From positions 620,001 to 684,000 of the forward strand of contig BMTG01000001.1 of the NCBI GenBank assembly GCA_014649555.1: a DNA stretch of 64,000 nt, read 5' to 3'. This document shows positions 27,885 to 36,738 of the stretch, in pieces. Position numbers and translations under genes: made by a program. The notes beneath the pieces are model-generated. The model had not been told where the DNA came from, did no database searches, and saw nothing but the letters and a program-made list of their open reading frames with translations. This DNA comes from Streptomyces globisporus (GTDB lineage: Bacteria > Actinomycetota > Actinomycetes > Streptomycetales > Streptomycetaceae). How positions within the stretch are numbered: the first letter of the stretch is position 1; every line of letters begins with the position of its first letter.

Positions 27885-30800
27885 ACGCCGGGACACCCGC
27901 ACCCGCCGACGCTGCGGCAGGGGCCTCCGAGGCCGTGGCCCGGGCGGCGGAGCTGTCGCGGGCGCTCACGGACCGACTCGCGGCGGCCCGCGCGCAGATC
28001 GCGGCGGAGGCCCCGACGGAGAAGCCACAGCCCGCCGAGGAGAGCGCACACGGCCCCCGGCTCGTCGTGGACGCGGCGGGCGGGATGGCCGGGACGGGGG
28101 CCGACGAGGCGCAGCGGGCCCACACCGCGTCGCTGGTCCGACGGTTCACCGAGCGCACCCGGACCTCCAAGGAGCTGGCCCAGCAGCACCGTTCGGTGCT
28201 GGCCGACAGCCGGGCCGTCGTGGGGTTCCGGGACGCCACCAAGGAGATGCTGTACCCGGTCGCGGCCCGCTCGGCGCACGGCTCGCGCCTGATCGACGTG
28301 GACGGCAACGCGTACACCGACATCACCATGGGTTTCGGCGCACTGCTGCTGGGCCATGAGGCGGAGCCGGTCACCGAGGCCGTGCGCCGCCACCTCGCCG
28401 ACGGGCTGCGCTTCGGCCCCCGCTCCCCCGACACCGGCGAGGCGGCGGCCCTGCTCGCCTCGCTGACCGGCATGGAGCGGGTCGCCTTCGCCTCGTCCGG
28501 TACGGAGGCGAACTCGGCGGCGATCAGGCTGGCCCGGGCCGCGACCGGGCGCGACAAGGTCGTCATGTTCCGGGGCTCGTACCACGGGCACATCGACTCC
28601 GTCCTCGGCCGTCCCGGCGGCCCGGGGCAGCACGCGGTGCCCGTCTCCCTGGGCATCCCGGACAGCGCGGTGGCGGAGCTGATCGTGCTGGAGTACGGGG
28701 AGCAGGAGTCCCTGGAGACGATCGACGCCCTCGGGGACTCGATCGCGGCCGTGCTCGTCGAGCCCGTGCAGTGCCGCAACCCGGGCCTGCGGCCGGTGGA
28801 GTTCGTGCGGTCGCTGCGTGAACTCACGGCGCGCCGGAACATCGTGCTGCTCTTCGACGAGATGCTGACCGGACTGCGGCCCCACCAGCGCGGTGCGCAG
28901 GCCCACTTCGGGGTGGTGCCGGACCTCGCCACGTATGGCAAAGCGCTCGGCGGCGGCTTCCCGATCGGTGCGGTGGCCGGGCGGGCGGATCTGCTCGACG
29001 GGGTGGACGGCGGATTCTGGCGGTACGGGGAGCCCGGCGGGCCCGCGCGCGAGACCACGTTCATCGGCGGCACGTACATGCAGCACCCGCTGTCGATGGC
29101 GGCGGCCCGCGCGGTGCTCACCCACCTCACCGAGCAGGGCCCCGCACTCCAGAGCGGGCTGAACGCCCGCACGCAGGCGCTCGCGGACCGGCTCAACGCC
29201 TTCTTCCGCGACGAGGAATTCCCGCTGGAGCTGGCCCACTTCGGGTCGATGTTCCGCTTCCGGCACCGCGCCGACCTGGAGTTGCTCTACCACCACCTCC
29301 AACTGCGCGGTGTGTACGTCTGGGAATGGCGCAGCTTCTACCTCTCCACCGCCCACACGGAGGAGGACGTGAACCGGGTGGCCGAGGCCGTGGAGGGGTC
29401 GCTGCGCGAGCTGCGCGACGGCGGGTTCTTCCCCCGGTCCGCTCCGCGCGCGGCTGCGGCCGTGAAGCCGGTCGACGCCCCGCGCCCGGCCCCCGACTTC
29501 GGCGTCTACTTCTTCGGCGACCACCGGGAGACGGAGGAAGCCGCCGAGGCGGGCGGAAGCGGCGGGAGCGGCACTCCGGAGGCGTACGACGCGCTCCTCG
29601 AGACCGTGCGCTTCGCCGACGAGCACGGCTTCTCCTCCGTCTGGCTGCCCGAGCGGCACTTCGACTCCTTCGGCGGGCTCTTCCCGAACCCCGCCGTGCT
29701 CGCCTCCGCCGTGGCCCGGGAGACCGGTCGCGTCCGGATCAACGCGGGCTCGGTGGTGCTGCCGCTGCACGATCCGGTGCGGGTCGCCGAGGAGTGGTCG
29801 GTGGTCGACAACCTCTCCGGCGGCCGGGTCGGCATCGGCTGCGCCACCGGCTGGCACGCCCGGGACTTCGCCCTGCACCCGGACCGGTTCGCGGACCGGC
29901 GGCGGATCGCCTTCGACCACCTCGACGAGGTGCGGCGGCTGTGGCGCGGGGAGGCGGTGCGGCGGCGCACCGGCGAGGGCGCGGAGGCGGAGATCCGGAT
30001 CCGGCCGCGTCCGGTGCAGGAGGAGCCGCCGTTCTTCCTGGCGACCTCCGGTCAGCGGGCCTCGTACGAGGAGGCGGCCCGGCGCGGTCTCGGGGTCGTC
30101 ACCAACCTGATGAGCCAGACCGTGGACGAGCTGGCGGCGAACATCGCGCTCTACCGGCGTACGCGGGCGGCGTGCGGGCTCGACCCGGACGCCGGGCGGG
30201 TGACGGTGCTGGTGCACACGTACCTGGGCGACGACCACGCCACCGCCCGGGCGGACGCGCTGGAGCCGATGGTGCGCTACCTGCGGTCCTCGCTGCTGAT
30301 GCGCTCGGCGGCGACGGCGGCCGGACAGCGGCGCGAGGACGTGGCGGCGGCGAGCGAGGAGGACCTGGACTATCTGTTCCGCCGGGCCTACGACCGCTAC
30401 TGCGACCGGCGGGCCCTGATCGGTACGCCGGACAGCGTCGCCCCGTTCGTGGCCGCGCTGCAGGGGGCCGGGGTGGACGAGATCGCCGCGCTGGTCGACT
30501 TCGGGATGGACCGGGAGCGGCTGCGGTCGGGTCTTGAGCGGCTGGACGTGCTGCGCCGCCGGACGCGGGAGCGGGCGGCCGAGGCAGCGGCGGAGGCCGT
30601 ACGGGAGACCGTCGCGCCCGCCACCTCCGCCCAGCGGCGGCTGTGGCTGGCCGCGCAGTTGCTGGAGAACCCGGCGGCGTACAACGAGACCCAGGCCGTA
30701 CGGCTGCGCGGCCCGCTGGACGTGCCGGCGCTGCGGGCGGCGGTCGACGGCCTGGTCGAGCGGCACCCGGGGCTGCGGACGGTGTTCCGGGGCGAGGACG

Positions 30801-33706
30801 AGGCCGGCGTCGTCCAGGTCGTCCGCGACGGGCTCCGCATCCCGTTGGCGGTGTCCGACGCCCGGGGACAGGACCCGGACGAGGTGATCGCGGCGCTGCT
30901 CTCCGAGGAGAGCCACCGCGCCTACGACCTGGCCCGGGGGCCGCTGTTGACGCCCCGGCTGCTCCGGCTGGCCGAAGACGATCACGTCCTGGTCCTCGGG
31001 ATGCACCACATCGTCACGGACGCGCATTCGGCCGCGCTGATCGCCGGGGACCTTCGGGAGCTGTACACGGCGGCCCGCGCCGGGCGCCCGCCGGTCTTCG
31101 CCCGGCCCGCCGGGACGACCGCCGGGGCACCCGAGCCGCCGCACGACCCGGCCGACCTTGCCTGGTGGCGTGAGCTGCTGGGCGAGAAGCCCCCGGTGCT
31201 CACCCTGCCGACGGACCGGCCGCGCGGGCGCCGGGTGGCGGGGCACGGCGGGGCGGTGGCCCGGAGCGTGGGGCGGGAGCGGGCGGACCGGCTGCGGGAG
31301 TGGAGCGGGCAGCAGGGCGTGACCCTGTTCGCGACGCTGTGCACGGCCTGGCAGCTGGTGCTGCGGCGGCGGTCCGGGCAGGACGCGTTCCTGCTGGGTA
31401 CGACGTTCGGGCGGCGGCGGCCGGAGACGGCGGACACGGTGGGCTTCCATGTGGCCCTGCTGCCGTTGGCTGTCTCCGCGACGGACGCCACCCCGCTGCC
31501 GGAGGCCGTACGGGCCACCGGCCGGGCGCTGTTCGCGGCGGAGGAGCACAGCGGGGTGGACCTGGACGCGCTGGTGGCCGCCGTCCACCCCGACCCGGGG
31601 AACCCCCGGCCGCTGGTGACGGTTTCGGTCGATCTGGACCGCGCGGCACTGGCCGGAATCGAACTGCCCGGGCTGCGTGCGGAGGGGGTGGCGGCCGGGA
31701 CGGAGTCGGCGCCGCTGGAGCTGGCACTGATGGCCACCCACGCTCCGGACGGAAGCCTGCGGCTGCGGCTGCGGTACGACACGGACCTGTTCGACGCGGC
31801 GACGGCGGAGGGGTATCTCGCGGAGCTGGATCGGCAGTTGGACGCGGTGACAGCCGCACCGCGTGAGGAGCCCGCACGACGCGAGGAGCACGCACCGAGC
31901 GCGGAGGCCGTCCCGCGCGAGGGGGCCGCCCCGCGCGAGGAGCACTCGGAGCGCGAGGCTCCCGCCCCGGACACCGCGGCGCTGCTCCGTGAGATCTGGG
32001 AGTCCGTCCTCGATGCGCGCGGCTTCCCCGCCGACAGCAACTTCTTCGACCTGGGCGGCAATTCGATCGCCGCGATCCGCCTCGTGAACCGGGTCCGGGA
32101 CACCCTCGGCGTCGACTACCCGCTGGTGGACTTCTTCGCCGAGGCCACCCTGCGGGCCATGACCGCGCAGCTGGTGACCGGCGACGGGCCCGCCTCGGCG
32201 GCGGAGGACAGCCCCGCCGAGGACACCGCCGTCGTCGATCGCGCCCCCGTCAGCGACCAGCAGGCCCGCATGATCGCCGGGCACCACGCCATGCCCGACC
32301 CCGCCGTGTGGAACGTCCCCACCCGGATCACGTTCACCGGGGCGCTGGATGCGGCGGCCCTGAGGTACGCCGTGTCCGAGGTGATCGCCCGGCACGACGC
32401 GCTGCGCACCCGGTTCGTCCAGGAAAACGCGCCGGACGGGCCCTGGTGGCAGGAGGTCGTGGCGGCGGAGCCGGTGGCGTTGCCGGTGGAGGATCTGACG
32501 GCGCTGCCCGCCGGTGAGCGACGGCCCCGGGCGGACGCCCTGTGCCGGGCGGACGCGGCGGCCCCGTTCGAGCTGGGGCAGGCGCTGCTGCCCCGGCTGC
32601 GGCTGCTGCGGGTCGAGGAGGACCGCTGGCAGCTGATGTTCGTCCTGCACCACGTGTGCGCCGACGGCTGGTCGCTGTCCCTGCTGCTCGCGGAGATCGC
32701 CGCGCTGTACACGGCGGCCGCCGCGGGCGTCCCGCACGGACTGCCCGACCCGGCGATGCAGGCGCCCGGGTACGCGCGGTGGCAGCGGGAGCACCACGAT
32801 CCCGGGACCGAGGAGGAGCGGGCCGCGTTCTGCGCCGCCTATCTGGAGGGGGTGCCGTCCGCCGTCCCCGTACCGACGGACCGGCCGCGTCCGCAGAAGC
32901 TGAGCGGGCACGGGGACACGGTGCGCGGGGTCGCGTCGGGCGATGTGCGGGCGGCGGTGGAGAAGCTCGCGGCCGACCGGCACACCACCCCGTTCGCCGT
33001 CGCCGCCGCCGCGCTCGGGGTGTTCCTGACCCGGCTGTCGGGTGAGGAGGACACCTTGCTGAGCGTGCCGTACGCCAACCGCGAGGGCACCGCTTCGGAG
33101 TCGCTCGTGGCGATGACGTCCACAGCGGTGATGGTTCGCGTACGACTGGATTCAGCCAATCTTGCGGAGACGTGCGCGGAGCTCGCGGTGCGTACGGGGG
33201 CGGGTGCGCTCGGCGCCATGGCGCATGTGCTGCCCACGGCCCGCATCATGCAGGCGATGCGGGACGCGGGCGCTGTCAGCGTCCCCGACCGGGTGCCGCA
33301 CGTCCTGGCCTTCCAGAACTCCGTCGACACGGACATCGAGGTCCCCGGGCTGCGGGTCGAGGTGGCCGATCTGGCACCGCCGCTTTCCCGCAGCGAGCTG
33401 TGCTTCGGGCTTGCGCCGCGCCGGGACGCCGCGAAGGGTTATCGAACGTTCCTGGAATTCTCCACCGACCTGTGGGACCACACGACCGCCCACGACCTTC
33501 TCGGGTCGTACACCGACCTGCTCGCGGAGTTCTGCGCCCGGCCCGACCGGCCGGTGCGGGAACTCCTCGGGGGGCGCCCCTCCCAGGGGTCCTCGGGCCA
33601 AGGCTCCGGGGGCTCCGCCCAGGGCGCCAGCGCCGGGCCCGACCAGCCCGGCGGACCGTCACCCTCCCTGTCATTGCCGAACACCGGAAAGGCGGACGCC
33701 GTATGA
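27881..33706 (+). CDS. Hybrid aminotransferase-monooxygenase-NRPS protein (AMT-LLM-C-PCP-C)
   Basis: 1941 residues; the ATG overlaps the PKS stop (ATGA). After an N-terminal helical docking-like region come: a class III aminotransferase of the glutamate-semialdehyde type (about 110-525; PLP lysine K354 in TYGKALGGG); a luciferase-like flavin monooxygenase (about 538-890; FGVYFFGDHRE, WLPERHFDSFGG); a condensation domain (about 910-1310; HHIVTDA at 1042-1048, with alanine replacing the usual glycine); a linker of degenerate REE repeats; a PCP (S1395 in LGGNSIAAI); and a second condensation domain (about 1455-1890; HHVCADG from 1590). A glycine/serine/proline-rich tail ends it. No adenylation domain is present. 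Expected chemistry is beta-transamination, then alpha-hydroxylation of the acyl chain, then amide formation. The order of the two tailoring steps is inferred. Confidence 0.9.
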   Translation: MNAGTPAPADAAAGASEAVARAAELSRALTDRLAAARAQIAAEAPTEKPQPAEESAHGPRLVVDAAGGMAGTGADEAQRAHTASLVRRFTERTRTSKELAQQHRSVLADSRAVVGFRDATKEMLYPVAARSAHGSRLIDVDGNAYTDITMGFGALLLGHEAEPVTEAVRRHLADGLRFGPRSPDTGEAAALLASLTGMERVAFASSGTEANSAAIRLARAATGRDKVVMFRGSYHGHIDSVLGRPGGPGQHAVPVSLGIPDSAVAELIVLEYGEQESLETIDALGDSIAAVLVEPVQCRNPGLRPVEFVRSLRELTARRNIVLLFDEMLTGLRPHQRGAQAHFGVVPDLATYGKALGGGFPIGAVAGRADLLDGVDGGFWRYGEPGGPARETTFIGGTYMQHPLSMAAARAVLTHLTEQGPALQSGLNARTQALADRLNAFFRDEEFPLELAHFGSMFRFRHRADLELLYHHLQLRGVYVWEWRSFYLSTAHTEEDVNRVAEAVEGSLRELRDGGFFPRSAPRAAAAVKPVDAPRPAPDFGVYFFGDHRETEEAAEAGGSGGSGTPEAYDALLETVRFADEHGFSSVWLPERHFDSFGGLFPNPAVLASAVARETGRVRINAGSVVLPLHDPVRVAEEWSVVDNLSGGRVGIGCATGWHARDFALHPDRFADRRRIAFDHLDEVRRLWRGEAVRRRTGEGAEAEIRIRPRPVQEEPPFFLATSGQRASYEEAARRGLGVVTNLMSQTVDELAANIALYRRTRAACGLDPDAGRVTVLVHTYLGDDHATARADALEPMVRYLRSSLLMRSAATAAGQRREDVAAASEEDLDYLFRRAYDRYCDRRALIGTPDSVAPFVAALQGAGVDEIAALVDFGMDRERLRSGLERLDVLRRRTRERAAEAAAEAVRETVAPATSAQRRLWLAAQLLENPAAYNETQAVRLRGPLDVPALRAAVDGLVERHPGLRTVFRGEDEAGVVQVVRDGLRIPLAVSDARGQDPDEVIAALLSEESHRAYDLARGPLLTPRLLRLAEDDHVLVLGMHHIVTDAHSAALIAGDLRELYTAARAGRPPVFARPAGTTAGAPEPPHDPADLAWWRELLGEKPPVLTLPTDRPRGRRVAGHGGAVARSVGRERADRLREWSGQQGVTLFATLCTAWQLVLRRRSGQDAFLLGTTFGRRRPETADTVGFHVALLPLAVSATDATPLPEAVRATGRALFAAEEHSGVDLDALVAAVHPDPGNPRPLVTVSVDLDRAALAGIELPGLRAEGVAAGTESAPLELALMATHAPDGSLRLRLRYDTDLFDAATAEGYLAELDRQLDAVTAAPREEPARREEHAPSAEAVPREGAAPREEHSEREAPAPDTAALLREIWESVLDARGFPADSNFFDLGGNSIAAIRLVNRVRDTLGVDYPLVDFFAEATLRAMTAQLVTGDGPASAAEDSPAEDTAVVDRAPVSDQQARMIAGHHAMPDPAVWNVPTRITFTGALDAAALRYAVSEVIARHDALRTRFVQENAPDGPWWQEVVAAEPVALPVEDLTALPAGERRPRADALCRADAAAPFELGQALLPRLRLLRVEEDRWQLMFVLHHVCADGWSLSLLLAEIAALYTAAAAGVPHGLPDPAMQAPGYARWQREHHDPGTEEERAAFCAAYLEGVPSAVPVPTDRPRPQKLSGHGDTVRGVASGDVRAAVEKLAADRHTTPFAVAAAALGVFLTRLSGEEDTLLSVPYANREGTASESLVAMTSTAVMVRVRLDSANLAETCAELAVRTGAGALGAMAHVLPTARIMQAMRDAGAVSVPDRVPHVLAFQNSVDTDIEVPGLRVEVADLAPPLSRSELCFGLAPRRDAAKGYRTFLEFSTDLWDHTTAHDLLGSYTDLLAEFCARPDRPVRELLGGRPSQGSSGQGSGGSAQGASAGPDQPGGPSPSLSLPNTGKADAV

Positions 33707-35004
33707 CTCCGGCCCCCCACCGCAGCCACACCGACGACCTGCTCTCCTTCATCGCCGCCAGCCCGTCCCCGTACCACGTGGTTGCCAGTGCGGCCCAGCG
33801 TCTGGAGAAGGCCGGGTTCCGTGAACTGCGCGGCACCGACGACTGGACCGGGGCGACCGGCGGCCTGTTCGTCAGCCGCGCCGGTGCGCTGATCGCCTGG
33901 CACGTCCCCGAGGACGCGCCCGCCCACACCCCGTTCCGGATCGTCGGCACCCACACCGACTCCCCGAACCTGCGGATCAAACCGGCTCCGGACACCGGGA
34001 CTTCGGGGTGGCGGCAGATCGGGGTGGAGATCTACGGCGGAGTGCCGCTGAACACCTGGCTCGACCGGGACCTCGGCATCTCCGGCCGGCTCGCGCTGCG
34101 CGGCCCCGACGGCGTGCCGCGCAACCGGCTCGTACAGATCGACGAACCCCTGTTGCGGGTACCGCAGTTGGCGATCCACCTGGACCGGTCGGTGAACGAG
34201 GGCGTGGCGCTGGACCGGCAGCGGCACATCGCGCCGATCTGGGCGCTGGGCGACCCGAGGGAGGGCGAGCTGCTGCGCCGGGTCGCGGCGGCGGCCGGTG
34301 AGGACCCGGCGGACGTCCTGGGCTGGGACCTGATGCTGCATGACATCCAGCCGCCCGGATACCTGGGCGTGGACCGGGAGTTCGTAGTGGCGTCACGCCT
34401 GGACAACCAGGTCTCGGTGCACGCCGGGGTGACCGCGCTGGTGGACGCGGCGACGGGGGCCACGCAGCCCGGGTTCATCCCCGTGCTGGCCGCCTTCGAC
34501 CACGAGGAGGTCGGCAGCGGTTCCGAGACGGGCGCGCAGAGCCCGCTGCTGGAACGGATCCTGTCCCGTTCCGTGTCCGCCCGCGGCGGCAGCGACGAGG
34601 ACTGGTCGCGGGCGCTGGCGGGCGCGTTCTGCGTCTCCGCCGACATGGCGCACGCGGTGCACCCGAACTACTCCGAGCGGCACGACCCCGACCACCGCCC
34701 GCTGCCCAACGGCGGCCCCACCATCAAGGTGAACGTCAACCAGCGGTACGCCACCGACTCCACCGGCATCGCGATGTTCACGGCGGCGGCCGAGCGGGCC
34801 GGGGCCCCCTGGCAGCCGTTCGTCTCCAACAACGCGATGCCCTGCGGTACGTCGATCGGCCCGCTCACGGCGGCCCGCCTCGGCGTCACCACGGTGGACG
34901 TCGGGGTGCCGGGCCTGTCGATGCACTCGGCGCGTGAACTGTGCGGGGTCCGCGACCCGGGCCACCTCGCCGCGATCCTCACGACGATCATGGTCGGGGA
35001 CTGA
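33703..35004 (+). CDS. M18 family aminopeptidase (aspartyl aminopeptidase-like)
   Basis: 433 residues, full family length; ATG overlaps the stop of the NRPS gene (ATGA), so it is co-translated with the biosynthetic genes. The dinuclear zinc site looks intact: GTHTDSPNLRIKP, VASRLDNQVSV, AAFDHEEVGSGS, SADMAHAVHPNYSE, and VPGLSMHSARELCG. M18 enzymes remove N-terminal acidic residues from peptides. A complete peptidase coupled inside a pathway predicted to make an alpha-hydroxy-beta-amino acyl peptide could be a self-resistance target copy, or it could trim the product. Streptomyces usually carry a housekeeping M18 gene elsewhere, which cannot be checked here. Confidence 0.92.
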   Translation: MTPAPHRSHTDDLLSFIAASPSPYHVVASAAQRLEKAGFRELRGTDDWTGATGGLFVSRAGALIAWHVPEDAPAHTPFRIVGTHTDSPNLRIKPAPDTGTSGWRQIGVEIYGGVPLNTWLDRDLGISGRLALRGPDGVPRNRLVQIDEPLLRVPQLAIHLDRSVNEGVALDRQRHIAPIWALGDPREGELLRRVAAAAGEDPADVLGWDLMLHDIQPPGYLGVDREFVVASRLDNQVSVHAGVTALVDAATGATQPGFIPVLAAFDHEEVGSGSETGAQSPLLERILSRSVSARGGSDEDWSRALAGAFCVSADMAHAVHPNYSERHDPDHRPLPNGGPTIKVNVNQRYATDSTGIAMFTAAAERAGAPWQPFVSNNAMPCGTSIGPLTAARLGVTTVDVGVPGLSMHSARELCGVRDPGHLAAILTTIMVGD

Positions 35005-35052
35005 CCGGACTCCGGCAGAAGAGCCGCCGGAAGAGAAAGAACAGGAGCGATC

Positions 35053-35793
35053 GTGGCCGACGAAGACACCGTCCTCATCTGCCTGCCCTTCGCCGGGGCG
35101 GGCCCCTCCTTCTTCACGCCCTGGCAGAAGCTCGCGCCGGAGGGGCTGCGGATCCTCCCGGTCTCCCTGCCGGGCCGCGAGAAGCGCTTCCCCGAGCCCG
35201 CGTACGATGCGGCGGCCCCGGCCGTCGACGACGCGTACGCGCAGGTGACGGCGGCGCTCGGCGGGACGGACGGGGACGGGGGCGGCAGCCCGGTCGTGCT
35301 GTTCGGGCACAGCATGGGCGCGGTGCTCGCGTACGAGCTGGCGCACCGGATCGAGCGGGCGGGCGGGCCGGTCCGCCTGGCCGCGCTCGTCGTCAGCGGT
35401 GCGCCCGGCCCCTGGACGCCGCGCACGGACCGGGCGGACGGGCTGCCGGACGAGGAGTTCGCCGCCCGGGTCCGGGCGTTCGCCGGGTACGACCACCCGG
35501 CGCTGGCGGACCCGGAGATGCGGGAGCTGCTGCTGCCGGCGCTGCGGGCGGACGTCCGGCTCCACGAGACGTATGTGCCCTCCACGGACAGCCCGTTGGG
35601 CGTTCCCGTCATCTCCGTCCGGGGTCGGGAGGACACCCTCGTGGGGGCTGCGGAAGCGGCCGAGTGGGGCCGGGCGACGACCGGGAAGCTCACGGTGGCC
35701 GAGCCGGCCGGCGGGCACATGTATCTGGCCGAGCGGCCGGGCGAGCTGCTGGAGCTGGTGGCCGCCGAGGTGCGCGCGGCGAGGGGCCGGTGA
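35053..35793 (+). CDS. Type II thioesterase
   Basis: A 246-residue alpha/beta hydrolase of the editing thioesterase group. It begins with the typical ICLPFAGAGPSFF, has the nucleophile S87 in GHSMGAV and the histidine H222 in PAGGHMYL. AGGAGCGATC precedes the GTG. Type II enzymes clear misprimed carrier proteins. Because no carrier protein in this cluster is fused to a release thioesterase, this one may also release the product. It follows the aminopeptidase by 48 bases and overlaps the SDR gene. Confidence 0.9.
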   Translation: MADEDTVLICLPFAGAGPSFFTPWQKLAPEGLRILPVSLPGREKRFPEPAYDAAAPAVDDAYAQVTAALGGTDGDGGGSPVVLFGHSMGAVLAYELAHRIERAGGPVRLAALVVSGAPGPWTPRTDRADGLPDEEFAARVRAFAGYDHPALADPEMRELLLPALRADVRLHETYVPSTDSPLGVPVISVRGREDTLVGAAEAAEWGRATTGKLTVAEPAGGHMYLAERPGELLELVAAEVRAARGR

Positions 35794-36695
35794 CCGGCGA
35801 CGGGACGGGCCCGGGCACGGGGCCGGTGACCGGCGGCGCCGGCACCGGTCCGGTGTCCGGCGCTGGTGCGGGGCGGCTGGCCGGGCGGGCGGCGGTGATC
35901 ACGGGGGCGGCGCGCGGTCTCGGCCGGGCCTGTGCCCTGGCGTTCGCCCGTGAGGGGGCGGACCTGATGCTGCTGGACGTGGCGGGCGAGCTGCCCGGGG
36001 TGCCGTATCCGCTCGGCTCGGCCTCGCAGCTCGCCCACACCGCGGACCTCTGCCGCGAGGCGGGGTCCGCCGTGCTCACCCGGCAGGCGGACGTGCGGGA
36101 CCTGGCGGCGCTGGAGGCGGCGGCGGATGCGTCCGAGGAGCGGTTCGGGCGGATCGACGTATTGGTCAACAACGCGGGTATCGCCGCCCCTTCGGGCCGT
36201 CCGGCACACGAGATCACCGAAGCCGAATGGCAGTTGATGATCGATGTGGATCTGGGCGGCGCATGGCGGGCGATCCGTGCGGTGGGGGCCCGGATGGTCG
36301 CCCAGGGGTCGGGTTCGATCGTCAATGTCGCATCGACGGCGGGGCTGGTGGGCTACCGGCACTTCGCGGGGTACGTCGCGGCGAAGCACGGTCTGGTGGG
36401 CCTGACGAAGGCGGTGGCCCTGGACTACGCGCCCCGCAAGGTCCGGGTCAACGCGGTCTGTCCGGGCTCGGTGCGGGACGACGAGGCGATGGAGGGCCGG
36501 ATGCTGGCGGAGATCGCCCGCTCGCTGGAGGTGCCCGTGGCGGTGCACGAGGAGACCTTCGTCCGGGACCAGCCGATGAACGCGCTGGTGGAGCCGGGTG
36601 ATGTGGCGGACGCGGTCCTCTGGCTGGCCACGGACGCGTCCCGGCAGGTGACCGGCAGCGTGGTCACCGTGGACGGCGGCTTCACCGCCCGCTGA
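35790..36695 (+). CDS. Short-chain dehydrogenase/reductase, mycofactocin-type signature
   Basis: 301 residues from GTG 35790, overlapping the thioesterase stop (GTGA). The first ~25 residues are a glycine/threonine-rich low-complexity stretch, and an internal GTG at 35852 is an alternative start. The Rossmann motif TGAARGLGRA, NNAGI, and catalytic Y195 and K199 (YVAAKHG) are present. The segment LPGVPYPLGSASQLAHTADL followed by RQADVRD matches the insertion of mycofactocin-dependent SDRs, which hold NAD tightly and need that redox partner. In this pathway it may oxidise or reduce a hydroxyl of the intermediate. Substrate unknown. Confidence 0.85.
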   Translation: MTGDGTGPGTGPVTGGAGTGPVSGAGAGRLAGRAAVITGAARGLGRACALAFAREGADLMLLDVAGELPGVPYPLGSASQLAHTADLCREAGSAVLTRQADVRDLAALEAAADASEERFGRIDVLVNNAGIAAPSGRPAHEITEAEWQLMIDVDLGGAWRAIRAVGARMVAQGSGSIVNVASTAGLVGYRHFAGYVAAKHGLVGLTKAVALDYAPRKVRVNAVCPGSVRDDEAMEGRMLAEIARSLEVPVAVHEETFVRDQPMNALVEPGDVADAVLWLATDASRQVTGSVVTVDGGFTAR

Positions 36696-36738
36696 CTCCG
36701 GTCTCCGATATCCCTTCGCCCTCCGAGGAGTTGCGTAC

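Noticed and set aside
27791-32983. Very long minus-strand open frame opposite the hybrid NRPS gene
   Set aside because: It is an antisense shadow caused by extreme third-position GC; the translation has no recognisable domain and the plus strand has a complete set of motifs.
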